The position numbers and the translations under genes are program-made. A stretch of DNA of 64,000 bases from Sphingobacterium sp. PCS056. Lineage in GTDB: Bacteria; Bacteroidota; Bacteroidia; Sphingobacteriales; Sphingobacteriaceae. This document shows, piece after piece, positions 62,068-64,000 of this stretch; within the stretch, counting starts at the first letter, position 1; every line of letters begins with the position of its first letter. The stretch is from positions 1,178,001 through 1,242,000 of the forward strand of contig NZ_CP096883.1 of the NCBI RefSeq assembly GCF_023273895.1, given 5' to 3'. The notes beneath the pieces are model-generated. The model was given only the letters and a program-made list of their open reading frames with translations. It was not told where the DNA came from and ran no database searches.

Positions 62068-63321
62068 TTATAGACCAAATGACGTCTTTACTTGATCAAC
62101 ATAATCTAATTTTTCCCAAGTAAATAGCTCTACTTCGACTACTTTTTTATCTCCATTTGAGTTTTCAAATTCTTTGGTAACCTTTTTAGGAGTTCTACCC
62201 ATGTGACCGTAGGCAGCTGTCTCAGAGTATATCGGATTTCTTAAACCTAACCGAGTTTCAATTCCGTAAGGAGTCATGTCAAAGATCTCGGTTATTTTTG
62301 ATGCAATTTGACTATCATTTAAATTCACTTTGGCTGTACCATAGGTATTTACGTAAATACCCATAGGGTCTTTTACGCCAATAGCATATGAAATTTGAAC
62401 TAATATCTCATCTGCAATGCCTGCTGCAACTAAATTTTTGGCAATATGACGAGTTGCATATGCTGCCGAGCGATCAACTTTAGAAGGATCTTTACCAGAG
62501 AAAGCTCCGCCCCCATGTGCGCCTTTACCTCCATAAGTATCTACAATAATTTTACGACCAGTTAAACCTGTATCTCCATGGGGACCACCAATGACAAATT
62601 TTCCTGTTGGATTAATGTGAAATTTGATTTCATCATTAAATAAACTCTGCAACTCCGGTTTTAATTGAGCTTTGACTCTTGGTATTAAAATATTCTTAAT
62701 GTCAGCAGTAATTTGGTCACGCATTTCTTCTTCTGTCGAAAAGTCATCGTGTTGTGTTGAGATTACGATGGTATCAATACGAGCAGGTTTGTGATCTTCT
62801 GTATATTCTAAGGTTACTTGTGACTTGGCATCTGGACGCAGATAGGTGATTTCTTTATTTTCACGACGCAGTACGGCTAATTCATACAGTAATCGATGCG
62901 ATAGATCCAAAGCGAGAGGCATATAGTTGTCTGTTTCATTGCTAGCGTATCCAAACATAATTCCTTGGTCACCAGCTCCTTGATCTTGCTTTGCTTTACG
63001 ATCTACACCCTGATTGATATCTGCAGACTGTTCATGGATTGCTGATAGTACGCCACAAGAATTTGCTTCAAACATATATTCAGATTTCGTATAACCAATA
63101 CGTTCGATTACTGAACGGGTTATCTTTTGAACGTCTAAATATATTTTTGATTTCACTTCCCCAGCAAGAACAACTTGTCCAGTTGTTACTAAAGTTTCGA
63201 TTGCAACGCGTGCATCTTCGTCCCAAGCTAAAAAATTGTCGATCAGCGCATCTGAAATTTGATCAGCAATTTTGTCTGGATGTCCTTCTGAAACAGATTC
63301 GGACGTAAATAAGTAAGCCAT
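62068..63321 (-). CDS. metK: S-adenosylmethionine synthetase
   Basis: 417 residues with the MetK signatures: [17 protein letters not shown] at the N-terminus (active-site H14), the [12 protein letters not shown] motif near residue 117, and the P-loop-like [19 protein letters not shown] near 270. It makes SAM from methionine and ATP. Length and order of motifs are typical. The 320-base upstream region shows no riboswitch I can identify. Confidence 0.97.
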   Translation of the reverse strand: MAYLFTSESVSEGHPDKIADQISDALIDNFLAWDEDARVAIETLVTTGQVVLAGEVKSKIYLDVQKITRSVIERIGYTKSEYMFEANSCGVLSAIHEQSADINQGVDRKAKQDQGAGDQGIMFGYASNETDNYMPLALDLSHRLLYELAVLRRENKEITYLRPDAKSQVTLEYTEDHKPARIDTIVISTQHDDFSTEEEMRDQITADIKNILIPRVKAQLKPELQSLFNDEIKFHINPTGKFVIGGPHGDTGLTGRKIIVDTYGGKGAHGGGAFSGKDPSKVDRSAAYATRHIAKNLVAAGIADEILVQISYAIGVKDPMGIYVNTYGTAKVNLNDSQIASKITEIFDMTPYGIETRLGLRNPIYSETAAYGHMGRTPKKVTKEFENSNGDKKVVEVELFTWEKLDYVDQVKTSFGL

Positions 63322-63606
63322 ATTACCTTTTTTATTTATATAATAAGGATTTGCGTTGGAGAGGTTTTCAATAGAAAAGTACTAAATAGCCTTGCTATAT
63401 GATGGTTTTAGCACTTTTTTACTGTGGTTGCAATCTCCTGTTATATTCTCATTATATTCTCATTAAGAATAAACTACGCAAATCAATCCACATTTTTTTA
63501 TTGTCGACACAAAACTACAATACTTTCTGTTAAGATTAAAGATTTCTTGTATAATAGTTTTAAATTGATGGATCAAATGGATCTTAATTAAGAATTTTGA
63601 CATTGT
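63322..63606. other. Intergenic region between divergent metK and lipid kinase genes
   Basis: AT-rich sequence without a supportable gene. It must contain the metK promoter, but no minus-strand TAnnTTTG with a proper -33 was found by eye. The base composition is similar to other intergenic parts. Confidence 0.5.
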
Positions 63607-63637
63607 TTTAAGAAATTAGCGAATAACTGTATATTTG
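63607..63637 (+). promoter_or_regulatory. Promoter of the lipid kinase gene (TTTA, 19 bp, TATATTTG)
   Basis: TATATTTG at 63630-63637 is preceded after exactly 19 bp by TTTA (63607-63610), a near-consensus -33. The box ends four bases before the ATG, so the transcript is probably leaderless. Confidence 0.6.
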
Positions 63638-63641
63638 ATTT

Positions 63642-64000
63642 ATGGGAGAACGTAAACAGATACTGTTTGTTATCAATCCGATTTCGGGAGGTAAGCATAA
63701 GACATCATTTAAGAAGCAGGTGTTAGATGTGCTTGATTTACAAAAGTTTGATCCTACATTTCAAGAGACTTCTTATGCAAATCATGCGTATGAAATCGGT
63801 TTGCGTGCTATTGAAGAACAGTATGATGCGGTGATCGCAGTAGGGGGAGATGGAACTATTAACGAATTGGGTTCTGCGCTAGCGGAGAGTGGTATCCCGT
63901 TGGGTATTGTGCCGGAGGGTTCGGGCAATGGTCTTGCATTATATTTGGGTATACCGTTAAATGAAACTGCTGCAATTCGTCGTATTAATAGATTTGAATT
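63642..64000 (+). CDS. Diacylglycerol/sphingosine kinase family protein, C-terminus cut by window edge
   Basis: 119 codons from ATG 63642 to the window end; the remainder lies outside. It opens with QILFVINPISGGK, then carries the catalytic-domain signature VGGDGTINELG (near residue 70) and PEGSGNGLALYLG (near 92), the nucleotide-binding motifs of the DAGK/YegS/LCB5 family. It phosphorylates a lipid alcohol such as diacylglycerol; sphingolipids occur in this bacterial group, so a sphingoid base is possible. Divergent from metK. Confidence 0.9.
   Translation, partial: MGERKQILFVINPISGGKHKTSFKKQVLDVLDLQKFDPTFQETSYANHAYEIGLRAIEEQYDAVIAVGGDGTINELGSALAESGIPLGIVPEGSGNGLALYLGIPLNETAAIRRINRFE

Noticed and set aside
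63322-63641. SAM riboswitch upstream of metK
   Set aside because: No pairing pattern resembling SAM-I, SAM-II or SAM-IV was found in the metK leader by eye; a covariance-model search would be decisive.

Overview
The window is chromosomal DNA of a Bacteroidota bacterium, most likely Sphingobacteriaceae and probably Sphingobacterium or a close relative. This rests on the style of the 16S rRNA, promoters of the Bacteroidota type (TTTG or TTG, about 19 bp, TAnnTTTG), the scarcity of Shine-Dalgarno sequences, the gene order bamD-rpoZ-coaBC, and families typical of the phylum. No phage, plasmid, insertion sequence, toxin-antitoxin or CRISPR array was recognised.

Positions 1-1257 hold the N-terminal part of a TRIC/YadS-type channel and a non-coding stretch rich in structure: four G-tracts with an 11-bp period, a 52-bp perfect palindrome inside a wider inverted repeat, and about 190 bp of degenerate octamer repeats. 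Positions 1258-20167 are two nearly identical 5.6-kb rRNA operons (16S, tRNA-Ile, tRNA-Ala, 23S, 5S) in direct orientation. They flank a tRNA-Pro and a compact D-glucuronate catabolic cluster: kdgA-kdgK divergent from uxuB-uxuA-uxaC, with a convergent LacI-family regulator. Together these convert glucuronate through fructuronate, mannonate, KDG and KDPG to pyruvate and glyceraldehyde 3-phosphate. No sugar transporter is present. A third 5S gene follows the second operon.

Positions 20337-25789 encode a complete RND efflux system (adaptor, inner-membrane pump, TolC-like channel). Positions 25825-44558 are mostly housekeeping: coaBC, rpoZ and bamD in one operon; an NfuA-type Fe-S protein; a TPR-aroE-MBL-ABC permease operon; a strongly expressed OmpA-type protein; and a phosphate module (PiT transporter, DUF47 PhoU-like protein and a PhoR-like kinase) with a clear Pho box in front of the transporter operon. 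Psd, an exported MORN-repeat protein, polA and rsgA follow.

Positions 44561-49908 hold three exported or envelope proteins of unknown function. Two of them overlap in one operon and are the best candidate here for an undescribed system. A near-consensus parS site lies at 49934, just before a KtrB/KtrA potassium uptake pair, and suggests a location in the origin-proximal part of the chromosome. The rest carries a YfhO-family membrane protein, rnhB, a large outer-membrane beta-barrel protein, a GNAT acetyltransferase, an M16 protease, fabD, metK and the start of a diacylglycerol-kinase-family gene cut by the window end.

Several genes (bamD, the exported protein at 29491, the SRPBCC protein and the lipid kinase) have a TAnnTTTG box only 4-5 bases before the start codon, a geometry that points to leaderless mRNAs.
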